A DNA stretch of 64,000 nt from UBA6898 sp964463135 (GTDB taxonomy: Bacteria; Nitrospirota; Thermodesulfovibrionia; Thermodesulfovibrionales; UBA6898), in assembly GCA_964463135.1 (NCBI GenBank), contig CAYXBA010000009.1, forward strand, positions 73,630-137,629. Direction: 5' to 3'. The notes beneath the pieces are model-generated. The model saw nothing but the letters and a program-made list of their open reading frames with translations, did no database searches and was not told the origin of the DNA. Positions 16,950 through 25,362 of this stretch are shown here, in pieces; positions within the stretch are counted from its first letter, which is position 1, and every line of letters starts with the position of its first letter. The translations under genes were made by a program, and so were the position numbers.

Positions 16950-17600
16950 ATGGACTATCAGAAATTAAGGGACCAGATGGTTGAAAACCAGCTCATTCCA
17001 CGCGGGATCAAAGACCCCCGAGTTCTGGATGCCATGCGTCGCGTGCCAAGGCATGTCTTCGCCGGAGGCCACAACCTTGCTGGCGCGTACGATGACATGG
17101 CGCTGCCGATCGGAGAGGGACAGACCATCTCTCAGCCCTATATGGTCGCGATCATGACCGAACTGCTCGAACTGAAGGGAACTGAAAAGGTGCTGGAGAT
17201 AGGCACAGGATCAGGATATCAGGGTGCAGTCCTTGCAGAGCTTGCAAAAGAGGTCTATACGATCGAGCGCATACGAGTTCTGGCTGACCGCGCAGCAGCA
17301 GAATACCGGACTTTGGGAATTGACAATATCCAGGTAAGGACAGGAGACGGCACACTCGGCTGGCCTGAAGCTGCCCCGTTTGACAGGATCATCATTACTG
17401 CAGCCTCACCAGAGATACCAGAGCCCCTTATGGAGCAGCTTGGCATGAATGGCATTCTGGTCATCCCTGTCGGGACCCGGTTATCACAGCAGCTCCTGAA
17501 GATCACAAAGACCGATCAGGGGCTTAAAGAGGAACATCACACACCCTGCATCTTTGTGCCGCTCATAGGCGAGTATGGCTGGAAAGAAGGATCCTATTAA
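16950..17600 (+). CDS. pcm: Protein-L-isoaspartate O-methyltransferase
   Basis: The 216-residue enzyme repairs isoaspartyl residues in aged proteins using SAM. Diagnostic segments are the N-terminal MVENQLIPRGIKDPRVLDAM and VPRHVF, GEGQTISQPYMVAIMTELL, the SAM motif VLEIGTGSGYQGAVLAEL, and GDGTLGWPEAAPFDRIIITAA. The frame extends upstream to 16827, but that part translates the palindromic repeat and is excluded. It lies downstream of surE in the same orientation, reproducing the classical surE-pcm association, although the flavoprotein gene and repeats separate them. Confidence 0.95.
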   Translation: MDYQKLRDQMVENQLIPRGIKDPRVLDAMRRVPRHVFAGGHNLAGAYDDMALPIGEGQTISQPYMVAIMTELLELKGTEKVLEIGTGSGYQGAVLAELAKEVYTIERIRVLADRAAAEYRTLGIDNIQVRTGDGTLGWPEAAPFDRIIITAASPEIPEPLMEQLGMNGILVIPVGTRLSQQLLKITKTDQGLKEEHHTPCIFVPLIGEYGWKEGSY

Positions 17601-17617
17601 TTATTGAGGTGATATTC

Positions 17618-17953
17618 ATGAACATTGCTTTTCAGAAAACATTCGCCGCGGTCAGCCTGATCATTCTGCTGTTTATCGGATGCGACAGCCTGATGGCAAC
17701 ACCCATAAAGAAGATACTGGACAATCCGCGCGATTACAGCAACAAGCCAGTGACCGTATCAGGAGAGGTCACGGAAGTATTCAGCCTTATCGTGATCAAG
17801 TATTTTGTGGTCAAGGACCGCACAGGCGAGATCGTTGTGGTGACCCAGAAACCGCTGCCGAAGAAAGGCTCGAAGATAACTGCCAAGGGCACGGTCCAGG
17901 AGGCCTTCGCCCTGGGCGACCAGCAACTGATCGTTATCATGGAGAAGGAATGA
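17618..17953 (+). CDS. Small lipoprotein with an OB-like fold
   Basis: The 111-residue protein has a lipoprotein signal peptide (AAVSLIILLFIGCDSL, lipobox with Cys) and a mature domain NPRDYSNKPVTVSGEVTEVF...YFVVKDRTGEIVVVTQ..LPKKGSKITAKGTVQEAF. That is the beta-barrel pattern of small OB-fold (tRNA_anti/bOB-like) exported proteins. I chose ATG 17618 because GAGGTGA lies five bases upstream. It follows pcm by 17 bases and is probably co-transcribed. Function unknown; probably anchored to the periplasmic face of a membrane. Confidence 0.75.
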   Translation: MNIAFQKTFAAVSLIILLFIGCDSLMATPIKKILDNPRDYSNKPVTVSGEVTEVFSLIVIKYFVVKDRTGEIVVVTQKPLPKKGSKITAKGTVQEAFALGDQQLIVIMEKE

Positions 17954-17995
17954 CCGGCAGACTGTTTGTCCTGTCCATCTGAAATTATTTGAATA

Positions 17996-18031
17996 TTGCC
18001 ATTATAGGCTTCTCACTATATAATTATATAG
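17996..18031 (+). promoter_or_regulatory. Promoter and palindromic operator of the toxin-antitoxin pair
   Basis: TTGCCA (17996-18001), 17 bases, then TATAAT (18019-18024) form a near-consensus promoter. The perfect 16-bp palindrome CTATATAATTATATAG (18016-18031) covers the -10 box. This is where an autoregulatory antitoxin/toxin complex would bind; autoregulation is inferred from known VapBC systems. Confidence 0.75.
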
Positions 18032-18058
18032 ACATAGAAAGAAGGACGGTGAATAATC

Positions 18059-18319
18059 ATGGCAACGACAACAAAACAGGCTAACTTTCTGCTCCCTGCA
18101 GATGTAATCGAAGAACTTAAGGCTGCTGTTCCGAAGAGGCAGCAGAGCAGAGTGGTAACCGATGCCCTACGAAAAGAACTGAAGCGTATCAGGCTCGAAA
18201 AGGCGCTCAGCGAAAGTTTTGGTGCATGGAAAGAAAAGGATCATCCCGAACTGACAGCAGGGACAGATGCCTATGTTCGGAGCCTCAGGAAAAGCAGCCG
18301 CCTTTCACGAGCAAAATGA
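18059..18319 (+). CDS. Antitoxin, ribbon-helix-helix type (VapB-like)
   Basis: The 86-residue protein has an N-terminal ribbon-helix-helix-like DNA-binding segment (KQANFLLPADVIEEL, then SRVVTDALRKELKRIRLE) and a C-terminal tail (FGAWKEKDHPEL) likely to wrap the toxin. It overlaps the downstream PIN-toxin gene by four bases (ATGA), the normal antitoxin-first layout with coupled translation. The palindrome over its promoter is the expected operator. The antitoxin role follows from this context. Confidence 0.85.
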   Translation: MATTTKQANFLLPADVIEELKAAVPKRQQSRVVTDALRKELKRIRLEKALSESFGAWKEKDHPELTAGTDAYVRSLRKSSRLSRAK

Positions 18320-18690
18320 AGACTGTCCTTGTCGACACTGACGTTTTGATAGACTTTCTGAGGGGAAAAGAAAAGGCACGCGAATTCATGGTCTCGCTGG
18401 CGGGTGACGCCGACATCATCTGCTCTGCTATTACCGTTGCCGAAATACACGCAGGAATGAAAGAGCAGGAGAGGGCAAAGACCCAGGAGCTCCTCGACAG
18501 TCTAACGATCATTGATGTGACCCGACAGATTGCGGAAAAAGCAGGTTCATACCGCCGGACCATACGGTCACATGCCCTCGAACTCGATGACTGCATGATC
18601 GCCGCCTCTGCATATCTAAAAGGGGCTGCACTTGCTACCGGCAACGCAAAACACTATCCGATGGGCGATATTGAGAAGAAGCTTGTTTGA
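18316..18690 (+). CDS. vapC: PIN-domain toxin, VapC family ribonuclease
   Basis: The 124-residue protein is a complete PIN domain. Acidic metal-binding residues are Asp7 in VDTDVLIDFLRG, Glu43 in VAEIHAG and Asp91/Asp92 in LELDDCMIAASA, with the usual ATGNAKHY near the end. VapC toxins cleave RNA (often tRNA or rRNA) when the antitoxin is degraded. The start codon overlaps the antitoxin stop. A longer frame to 18226 would overlap most of the antitoxin and is not used. Confidence 0.92.
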   Translation: MKTVLVDTDVLIDFLRGKEKAREFMVSLAGDADIICSAITVAEIHAGMKEQERAKTQELLDSLTIIDVTRQIAEKAGSYRRTIRSHALELDDCMIAASAYLKGAALATGNAKHYPMGDIEKKLV

Positions 18691-18776
18691 CCCTAGACTT
18701 TTTCTCCGCCATCTTTCTGTGTGCTCAACTTAATGGAAATGAGGCATGAATCCCGAAATAAACATACGTCTGCTAA

Positions 18777-19301
18777 ATGAACTACCCTGATTGGAAGCCG
18801 GTTCCCATAGCGGCGTTAGTGGGCGGCGTGCTTGCTGCCCTCGGTTTCTGCATCTATGCACTCATCCTGTCCGGTGAATTTCTTTTTATCGACAATGTAA
18901 ACCTGCCTTTCCATGAATTTGGCCATCTCTTCTTTTCGATCTTCGGCGAGACGATCGGCATATGGGGAGGCACGCTCATGCAGCTCCTCATCCCCTTCAG
19001 CATCCTTGTCTATTTCTTTATCAGCAGGGAAACTGCAGGGGTCTTCTTCTGTGCCTTTTGGCTCGGCGAGAACCTGCTCAATATCGGCGTTTATATTAAT
19101 GACGCCCGTGCGCTTGCACTCCCGCTTGTCGGCGGCGGTGAGCATGACTGGAACATTATCCTGGGGTCACTGAATATGCTCCGCTACGACCACTACATCG
19201 CAGCGATCGTTAAGTCCCTTGGATGGTTCATCATGCTAGGCTCGATCGTCTGGTTTCTGGTCGTGGGGATGAGGGCAAGGGAGACTACTTCAATTCCATA
19301 G
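18777..19301 (+). CDS. HEFGH-containing membrane protein (M50-like)
   Basis: The 174-residue protein has about four to five membrane helices and a HEFGH motif (NLPFHEFGHLFF) next to the second one, the HExxH zinc-binding pattern of membrane-embedded M50 metallopeptidases. The second M50 signature (NxxPxxxxDG) is missing; LGENLLNIGVYINDA and GGEHDWNIIL occupy the region where other ligands could sit. It belongs with the M50B-like putative peptidases. Activity is uncertain. Its last 12 bases overlap the end of the convergent gene at 19290. Confidence 0.65.
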   Translation: MNYPDWKPVPIAALVGGVLAALGFCIYALILSGEFLFIDNVNLPFHEFGHLFFSIFGETIGIWGGTLMQLLIPFSILVYFFISRETAGVFFCAFWLGENLLNIGVYINDARALALPLVGGGEHDWNIILGSLNMLRYDHYIAAIVKSLGWFIMLGSIVWFLVVGMRARETTSIP

Positions 19302-19934
19302 TTGATCAATCGATAATTTACGATTTTCACGGCTCTCGTCGTACATATACCACCGTATTCTTGAATCCAGAACATTGACTGCAGCAATTGAGGTATATGG
19401 AGTAGGAGACAATTCAATAACATAACCATCATTCTTGCTATCTTCAAAAAAGACCCAGTTTGGAGTATGTGTCCATTTAAGATGGATTTCCCCACAATTA
19501 ATAATATCTTTAGATCCTATGATCATAGGAAAAATGAACATACCCCCTCGCACTCTTGGAAAGAAAAGCTCGCCCGTTCCAAACACTACATTGCTCTTAG
19601 AAAAATTTCCGCTCCCATCACCCTGATAGTAAAATTCATATGATGAATAATGATCGTTTTCTGTCTCACCTAACCATGACCTCGTAAACTTCATTGCGCA
19701 ATATTTTTGTCCTACTCTAACTATAAGGATTCTTCCTATTGGCATCCCTATCCCAAGTCTTCCAATCAGAATCTCATCTGTTCTTGAGGGGGGCAATGAT
19801 TGTGATTCTCTTTCTTCAGCAGTGGGCACCCATGTTGATGGTTTTTCTCCAGCCAGTGTAATATTTTCTGGTATTACGACGAAAGAAATGATTAACAGCG
19901 CAATTACCCTTTTCATGATATCGAGCTTCATCAT
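19290..19934 (-). CDS. Exported protein of unknown function
   Basis: About 215 residues with a probable signal peptide (KRVIALLIISFVVIPENITLAG). The mature part has no recognised domain: ILIGRLGIGMPIGRILIVRVGQKYCAMKF, HYSSYEFYYQGDGSGNFS, and a C-terminal TSIAAVNVLDSRIRWYMYDES. The gene is noticeably richer in A+T than its neighbours, lies convergent to the HEFGH gene and upstream of nothing related, so recent acquisition is plausible. Start codon uncertain (ATG at 20003, 19934, 19931 or 19916); none has a good ribosome-binding site. Confidence 0.6.
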   Translation of the reverse strand: MMKLDIMKRVIALLIISFVVIPENITLAGEKPSTWVPTAEERESQSLPPSRTDEILIGRLGIGMPIGRILIVRVGQKYCAMKFTRSWLGETENDHYSSYEFYYQGDGSGNFSKSNVVFGTGELFFPRVRGGMFIFPMIIGSKDIINCGEIHLKWTHTPNWVFFEDSKNDGYVIELSPTPYTSIAAVNVLDSRIRWYMYDESRENRKLSIDQLWN

Positions 19935-20068
19935 AAACTCTTCTAGAACTCCAAATGCCTCAGATTGGCAAGCCTTACAAAAGCTTCTCATTATAGTCTT
20001 CATAGGTTTCCGAAACCTGTCTGCATATAGTATCTTTTACCATAAACTGCCGAAGAAACCAACTGTGC

Positions 20069-21991
20069 TCATTTAGTTCTCCTTCCTGTTCTGAGCTTAT
20101 TCAAAAGATCTCTGTATCTCTGCCTGACAGTATCGGTCATCTCATGACTGCCAAAGCGGTGGGATTCATAGAGATTGAGAAATTCCTCTGCCTCGGTACC
20201 TAACCCATTATTGCGCGAGGCCTTAAGCAGATCTCCTGCGGTCATCGCATCGGTCACTTTCACACCCTTCTTCCTCAGTAGATCACGGAATTCAAGATAG
20301 GTCCTGGTGATATAGCTGTATCGCTGGGACCTGAGTTTTCTTAACACCGCATAAAGCAGAAGAATGACAACGACAAATGATAGCAGCCACGGAATAACCG
20401 TTTTGAGATTTGAGAAGCGAAGACGGGGCAGACCTTTTAACGTAAACGGAGAGGCCAGCGTCCTCACGATCTCCTTCTGGTCGTCAGTGCTAAAACCGAC
20501 AACATACCGCGTCCATTGGAGCCTGAGAGAATCGAGAAGGTGCGATAAGGCAGGAGGCCCCTGTATTGCAACCGCAGGCGTCGGATCAAACCGCTTCCAT
20601 TGATCGCCGATAAGCGCCTCGACCCAGGCATGCGCATCGCTCTGCCTGACAATAAGGTAGTTGCCGTATTCGTTCCGTTCTCCGCCGTAGAAACCGTTCA
20701 CAACCCGGCTCGGGATGCCGAGACCTCTGAGCATGATGACCATGGATGAGGCGTAATGCTCGCAAAAACCTGTCTTGCTATTGAACAGAAAATTCTCGAT
20801 CACGCTCACGCCCGTTGGCGGTGGTGTCGTCGATAGTGAATAGACAAAGTTCTTCTTCAGATAGGCCTCAACTGCAGAGGCCTTCTGTTCATCCGATGCT
20901 CCGCCGGGCGTAATGCTCCTTGCAAGACTGACGGTCCGTTCCATGTTGCCCGGTATCTGGAGATACCGGTCTTCGCGACGTCCCCGCGAGGCTGCGTTAA
21001 TATCGCTGCGCACACTATATTTCATGCGGCGCGACAACTTGCCCGGCATGGTGATGCCCTGCGCATCGTCAACCAGAAGAGAGAACGTGTCTGCATTCAC
21101 TGCCGCCACCTTTGCAAGGCCGAATATGACATCCGACTCGATCGGTTCGAGATATATCCTCTGCTCAACCACCCGCGACTTATCATAGGGAGCGATGATA
21201 AACTCGTCCTCTGTCTTCAGTATCCTGCTCTTTTCTCTGGTCGTGTTCCTCCAGGAGATACCGTCAAACGTGTCCATGACAATGCCTCTCCAGTAGTAGG
21301 GAGGCCTGATCTCCTGGTCCATCTCAATCCTCATGACCACGGTCTGATCACGCTTGATATCGCCGAAAGAGCCGAAATCCACCTTATCCGTAAAGCCGAC
21401 GGTCTTTATCCCACGGACATGGCTCTTGCCGATAAAGCGCTGGGGCGTCCGGGGAAGAACCATGAAGATCACTGCTGTGCAGACCATCGTGAGCAGGACG
21501 ATCGCAATGACCGGCCGCCGTAAGCGCACCCTGCCGAGCGTGCCCTCTTTCAAAAAATGCGAAAGGACCATGGCGGTGACCAGCAGGACCATAAAGATCA
21601 CGAAGATCACGCCGAAGGTGAGTGCCCGGGTCAGCTCGGATGCGATGATCAGCTGAAGCAGGGACATGAAATATACCTGGAGATGGTCCCAGGGCTCCTT
21701 GAGGTCAAAGCTCTTGATGCCCTGAAAGATTATGGTCAGATGAGCAACGGCAAGGAAGGCGTCGCCCGTGATGATAAAGGCATCGACAAGGAAGACGAAG
21801 AGGGTCGCCTGCGCAAGTATCGCAGCCACTCGCTTCGAGGCCTGCGGCTGATCTTTGAACAGACGATAGTACCCGACGAAGAGCGAAAGGCCTCCGGTGC
21901 AGATCAGGAGATTCATCTCCCCGGTGACCAGCAGACTGATGCAGCCGGTGAGCGCCAGGATGGCGGTTATGGACTTATAGAGAATCGGCAT
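20069..21991 (-). CDS. TgpA-type transmembrane transglutaminase-like protein
   Basis: The 640-residue protein starts with about six membrane helices (DUF3488/TgpA_N), followed by a large periplasmic part with a transglutaminase-like core. Catalytic residues are Cys410 (GFCEHYASSMVIMLRGLGIP), His454 (SDAHAWVEA) and Asp469 (RFDPTPA). A further helix and a cytoplasmic DUF4129-like tail follow. It is the third gene of a moxR-DUF58-tgpA cluster and overlaps the DUF58 gene by 17 bases. In other bacteria such clusters act in envelope maintenance; substrate unknown. Confidence 0.92.
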   Translation of the reverse strand: MPILYKSITAILALTGCISLLVTGEMNLLICTGGLSLFVGYYRLFKDQPQASKRVAAILAQATLFVFLVDAFIITGDAFLAVAHLTIIFQGIKSFDLKEPWDHLQVYFMSLLQLIIASELTRALTFGVIFVIFMVLLVTAMVLSHFLKEGTLGRVRLRRPVIAIVLLTMVCTAVIFMVLPRTPQRFIGKSHVRGIKTVGFTDKVDFGSFGDIKRDQTVVMRIEMDQEIRPPYYWRGIVMDTFDGISWRNTTREKSRILKTEDEFIIAPYDKSRVVEQRIYLEPIESDVIFGLAKVAAVNADTFSLLVDDAQGITMPGKLSRRMKYSVRSDINAASRGRREDRYLQIPGNMERTVSLARSITPGGASDEQKASAVEAYLKKNFVYSLSTTPPPTGVSVIENFLFNSKTGFCEHYASSMVIMLRGLGIPSRVVNGFYGGERNEYGNYLIVRQSDAHAWVEALIGDQWKRFDPTPAVAIQGPPALSHLLDSLRLQWTRYVVGFSTDDQKEIVRTLASPFTLKGLPRLRFSNLKTVIPWLLSFVVVILLLYAVLRKLRSQRYSYITRTYLEFRDLLRKKGVKVTDAMTAGDLLKASRNNGLGTEAEEFLNLYESHRFGSHEMTDTVRQRYRDLLNKLRTGRRTK

Positions 21992-22976
21992 AGATCACCA
22001 CATCTGCTGAACCGGCTTCTGAGCGCAGGCCAGATCGCATTGATTTCAGAACAGCGACAGAGAAACCCTCTGCCCCGAAACCGGAGAGGTCTCCGCCTCC
22101 CTCCTCTTCAGCGACCAGTGCCAGGGCATCAAAGATCGAGAGCAGGTGTTCATACCCGGCGCCAAAAGAAATCGTCTTTCCGCTGGCAATGAGCCTAACC
22201 AGGTACCCCCGCCCGATGAAATACTGCGCAAGGGAGGCTGCGATCGAAACAGCGGTCTCAAAATAAACCGCATCATACGGCAGCAGATTGTCGAGCAGGA
22301 CCGTTATTCTTTGCGAAGCATATTCTGCGTATTCCCGGATCAGAAACCCATCCTGCCGTGCCGAGGCCTTCCAGTGGATCCTCCTCCAGTCATCACCGTA
22401 TTGGAAGGCACGAAGCGAGTAGACCTCGTCCCCTCTGCCCCTGACAGCGACCAGACCCTCCTGCTCCCGGGCCTCAACGACCTCGATCATCTGCCTGATA
22501 TCAAGCAGCTTCGGATAAACGAGAACCTTGCCGGATACATGCACAGGGATGCTCTTGCGGAAGAGGATATAGGGAAACCCGCTCTGAACAACGAAGTCCC
22601 TCTGCCCGTACAGCCCCCTCTTTCTGAAAATCATCGTCATCTGCGCCCTATAGGCCTGATGGCCGGGGATATGTGCGCAATATATTGGTTCAACTGCATC
22701 CGGCACACCGATGCTCACCGAATACAGAGGAAGCCTTTTGTTATTCTGCACAAGCAGCTCTATGCCGGCCCGCTCACCGGCAAAGACCGGCCCTGCGACC
22801 AACGCTTCAAGGACAAGACCTTTCAGGTTCAGCCTGAGGATAAGATACGAGAGCACGACAAAGGAGAGCATAAGAGAGAGAATAAGATAGATGAGATTAT
22901 TGCCGGTGTTGACCGCAGCAACGCCGATCAATGCTGCTGCAAGAAGGAACCGTTTACCCTCGCGTGTAAGCTTCAT
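21975..22976 (-). CDS. DUF58-domain protein
   Basis: The 333-residue protein has two N-terminal membrane helices (FLLAAALIGVAAVNTGNNLIY, then LMLSFVVLSYLILRL). The DUF58 hallmark GRGDEVYSLRAFQYGDDWRRIHWKASAR..FLIREYA leads into a vWA-like segment (ITVLLDNL). It is encoded between moxR (14 bases upstream) and the TgpA-like gene (17-base overlap). DUF58 proteins are thought to be partners of MoxR AAA+ ATPases, presenting a vWA-like domain; function is otherwise unknown. Confidence 0.93.
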   Translation of the reverse strand: MKLTREGKRFLLAAALIGVAAVNTGNNLIYLILSLMLSFVVLSYLILRLNLKGLVLEALVAGPVFAGERAGIELLVQNNKRLPLYSVSIGVPDAVEPIYCAHIPGHQAYRAQMTMIFRKRGLYGQRDFVVQSGFPYILFRKSIPVHVSGKVLVYPKLLDIRQMIEVVEAREQEGLVAVRGRGDEVYSLRAFQYGDDWRRIHWKASARQDGFLIREYAEYASQRITVLLDNLLPYDAVYFETAVSIAASLAQYFIGRGYLVRLIASGKTISFGAGYEHLLSIFDALALVAEEEGGGDLSGFGAEGFSVAVLKSMRSGLRSEAGSADVVIYADSL

Positions 22977-22990
22977 GCCGGCATCCCATT

Positions 22991-23914
22991 TCAGACAGGA
23001 ACGGGAATGCGGCCAACCATGTCCTTAACAACATCCTCGGCATCGGAAAGGCCCTTACGGTTCTTCAGGATCAGCCGGTGGCCGAGAACAGCCGGGGCAA
23101 GGCGCTTCAGGTCATCAGGCACGACAAAGTCCCTGCCAGCATAATATGCATGGGCCTTTGCCGCCTTGAGCAGGAACTGGGCTCCGCGTGTGCTCGAACC
23201 GAGCCTGACCCGTTCATCAGTCCGTGTGGAAGTAATGATCTTCATCAGATAATCCATGAGCGTTTCTTCAACCCTGACCGCATCCACGGACTCCTGCATC
23301 TTCAGGATATCCGCCTTGGTCACAACAGGGTTAAGCTTTTCGATCAATGCAAAGCCGGACTGGTCTGCAACCGCGCGCTTTTCATGCTCAAGGTCGGGGT
23401 ACCCAAGCCTGATCTGCATCATGAAGCGGTCAAGCTGGCTCTCAGGCAGCGGAAAGGTCCCGTGATATTCGACCGGGTTCTGTGTTGCAATGACCATGAA
23501 GGGATCAGGAAGCAAAAGCGTCCGGCGGTCCATGGTGATCTTCCGCTCGTTCATGGCCTCAAGAAGGGCTGACTGGGTCCTCGGGCTGGTCCTGTTTATC
23601 TCATCGGCAAGAACGATGTTTGCGAACACCGGTCCGGGCTTGAACTCGAACTCCCTGGACTCCGGGTTATAGATGCTCACGCCAATGATGTCAGAGGGCA
23701 TCATATCGCTCGTGAACTGGATCCGCTGGAACGCGCAGTCCGTGGCCTTTGCCAGGGCATAGGCCAGGGTTGTCTTGCCGACGCCCGGGACATCCTCGAT
23801 CAGCAGGTTGCCGCGGCCGAGCAGCGTAACGATCGCCATTGCTATGGCGTCCGACTTGCCGCGGATAACCGACTCTACACTACTTTGAAGTTGCTTTATA
23901 AAGGGATTTTGCAT
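22991..23914 (-). CDS. MoxR-family AAA+ ATPase
   Basis: The 307-residue cytosolic ATPase shows Walker A (EDVPGVGKTTLAYALA, Gly44 onward), Walker B (NIVLADEINR), sensor 1 (VIATQNPVEYHGTFPLPESQLDRF), and a C-terminal lid with GSSTRGAQFLLKAAKA and DDLKRLAPAVLGHRL. MoxR ATPases are chaperone-like and act with vWA/DUF58 partners, encoded next door here. It is the first gene of the cluster. Its start is separated by only 52 bases from divergent argH, so that short AT-rich gap must hold promoters for both directions. Confidence 0.95.
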   Translation of the reverse strand: MQNPFIKQLQSSVESVIRGKSDAIAMAIVTLLGRGNLLIEDVPGVGKTTLAYALAKATDCAFQRIQFTSDMMPSDIIGVSIYNPESREFEFKPGPVFANIVLADEINRTSPRTQSALLEAMNERKITMDRRTLLLPDPFMVIATQNPVEYHGTFPLPESQLDRFMMQIRLGYPDLEHEKRAVADQSGFALIEKLNPVVTKADILKMQESVDAVRVEETLMDYLMKIITSTRTDERVRLGSSTRGAQFLLKAAKAHAYYAGRDFVVPDDLKRLAPAVLGHRLILKNRKGLSDAEDVVKDMVGRIPVPV

Positions 23915-23966
23915 AATAATTATTCTATTCTAATTCGGCATTACATTGCACAGGAATTTACCTCTT

Positions 23967-25340
23967 ATGAAAAAACTTTGGTCAGGCAGGTTCACGGAGA
24001 AAACTTCAGGCACGGTAGAGTCCTTTACCGAATCGATCTCTTTTGACCAAAAGCTCTGGAAACACGATATCAAAGGCAGCACTGCTCATGCCAGGATGCT
24101 CGCCCGGCAGCGCATCATCACAAAGAAAGAGGCAGATGCCATTGTTGCCGGTCTTCAGCAGATAGCAGGCAGGATCGAGAAAGGTTCATTCCCGTTCTCT
24201 CGTGAGCTTGAGGACATTCATATGAATATCGAATCCGCGCTCACCGAAAAGATCGGCTCTGCCGGCAAAAAGCTCCATACAGCGCGCTCAAGAAATGACC
24301 AGGTAGCAGTTGACCTGAGACTTTATCTGAAGGATGAAATGCAGAAGATCATCAGCCTGCTGCTGACACTGCAGAAGACCTTTGTGAGGCTGGCTGAAAA
24401 GAACCAGAATACGCTCATGCCCGGATATACGCACCTCCAGAGGGCACAGCCGGTCCTTCTCGGCCATCACCTTCTTGCCTACGTCGAGATGTTCCAGAGG
24501 GATAAGGAGCGGTTTCAGGACTGCCTTAAGCGGAGCGATGTCTGCCCGCTCGGCGCCTGCGCACTTTCAGGCACGTCGCTCCCCACAGACAGGGCTTACA
24601 CGGCAAAACTGCTGGGCTTCAGTAAAGTGACCGGCAACAGCATTGACAGCGTCTCCGACAGGGACTTTGCACTTGAATTCCTTTCCTGCGCTGCGATCGC
24701 CATGATGCATCTTTCACGGCTGGCTGAAGAACTGATACTCTGGTCGACAGAAGAGTTCCGGTTCATTGAGCTGTCCGACCGGTTCACCACCGGTTCGAGC
24801 ATCATGCCGCAGAAAAAGAACCCTGATGTTGCTGAACTGATGCGCGGAAAGACCGGCAGGGTCTATGGCAATCTCATGGCCCTTCTTACTCTTATGAAAG
24901 GCCTGCCGCTCGCGTATAACCGGGACATGCAGGAAGACAAGCTGCCTGTATTTGACTCTGTGGAGACGCTCGAAGCCTGCCTGGCGGTCCTTGACGGGAT
25001 GATGAGGGATCTGAAATTCAACACAAAACGGCTCAGACTGACTGCAGGCGAGGGATATTCCACTGCTACGGACATCGCAGAATATCTGGCAAGAAAAGGC
25101 GTACCCTTCAGGGAGGCGCATGAGATCACCGGAAGGATCGTGCTCTCCTGCATCTCGCGCAATATTCCGCTAACCGGACTCTCTCTCAAGGAGCTTTCTG
25201 CGTTCTCTGCAAAGATATCCGGGGATATTATCCCGGTACTCGACCCGGCCGAGTCGGTCAGGGCACGGTCATCGTTTGGCGGCACATCACCGTCAGAGGT
25301 GAAAAGACAGATCAGACATTACAAGAAGGTGCTGAAATGA
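23967..25340 (+). CDS. argH: Argininosuccinate lyase
   Basis: The 457-residue enzyme performs the last step of arginine synthesis, splitting argininosuccinate to arginine and fumarate. Diagnostic features are KLWSGRFTEKTSGTVESFTESI at the N-terminus, HTARSRNDQVAVDLRLYL, GYTHLQRAQPVLLGHHLLAY and the superfamily signature GSSIMPQKKNP at residues 276-286. The ATG at 23967 gives the normal family length; a TTG seven codons upstream is less likely. Other arginine genes are not adjacent, although an ArgA-like acetyltransferase is encoded at 47349-47801. Confidence 0.96.
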   Translation: MKKLWSGRFTEKTSGTVESFTESISFDQKLWKHDIKGSTAHARMLARQRIITKKEADAIVAGLQQIAGRIEKGSFPFSRELEDIHMNIESALTEKIGSAGKKLHTARSRNDQVAVDLRLYLKDEMQKIISLLLTLQKTFVRLAEKNQNTLMPGYTHLQRAQPVLLGHHLLAYVEMFQRDKERFQDCLKRSDVCPLGACALSGTSLPTDRAYTAKLLGFSKVTGNSIDSVSDRDFALEFLSCAAIAMMHLSRLAEELILWSTEEFRFIELSDRFTTGSSIMPQKKNPDVAELMRGKTGRVYGNLMALLTLMKGLPLAYNRDMQEDKLPVFDSVETLEACLAVLDGMMRDLKFNTKRLRLTAGEGYSTATDIAEYLARKGVPFREAHEITGRIVLSCISRNIPLTGLSLKELSAFSAKISGDIIPVLDPAESVRARSSFGGTSPSEVKRQIRHYKKVLK

Positions 25341-25362
25341 ACATACTAAGGAGTTCAAAGGC

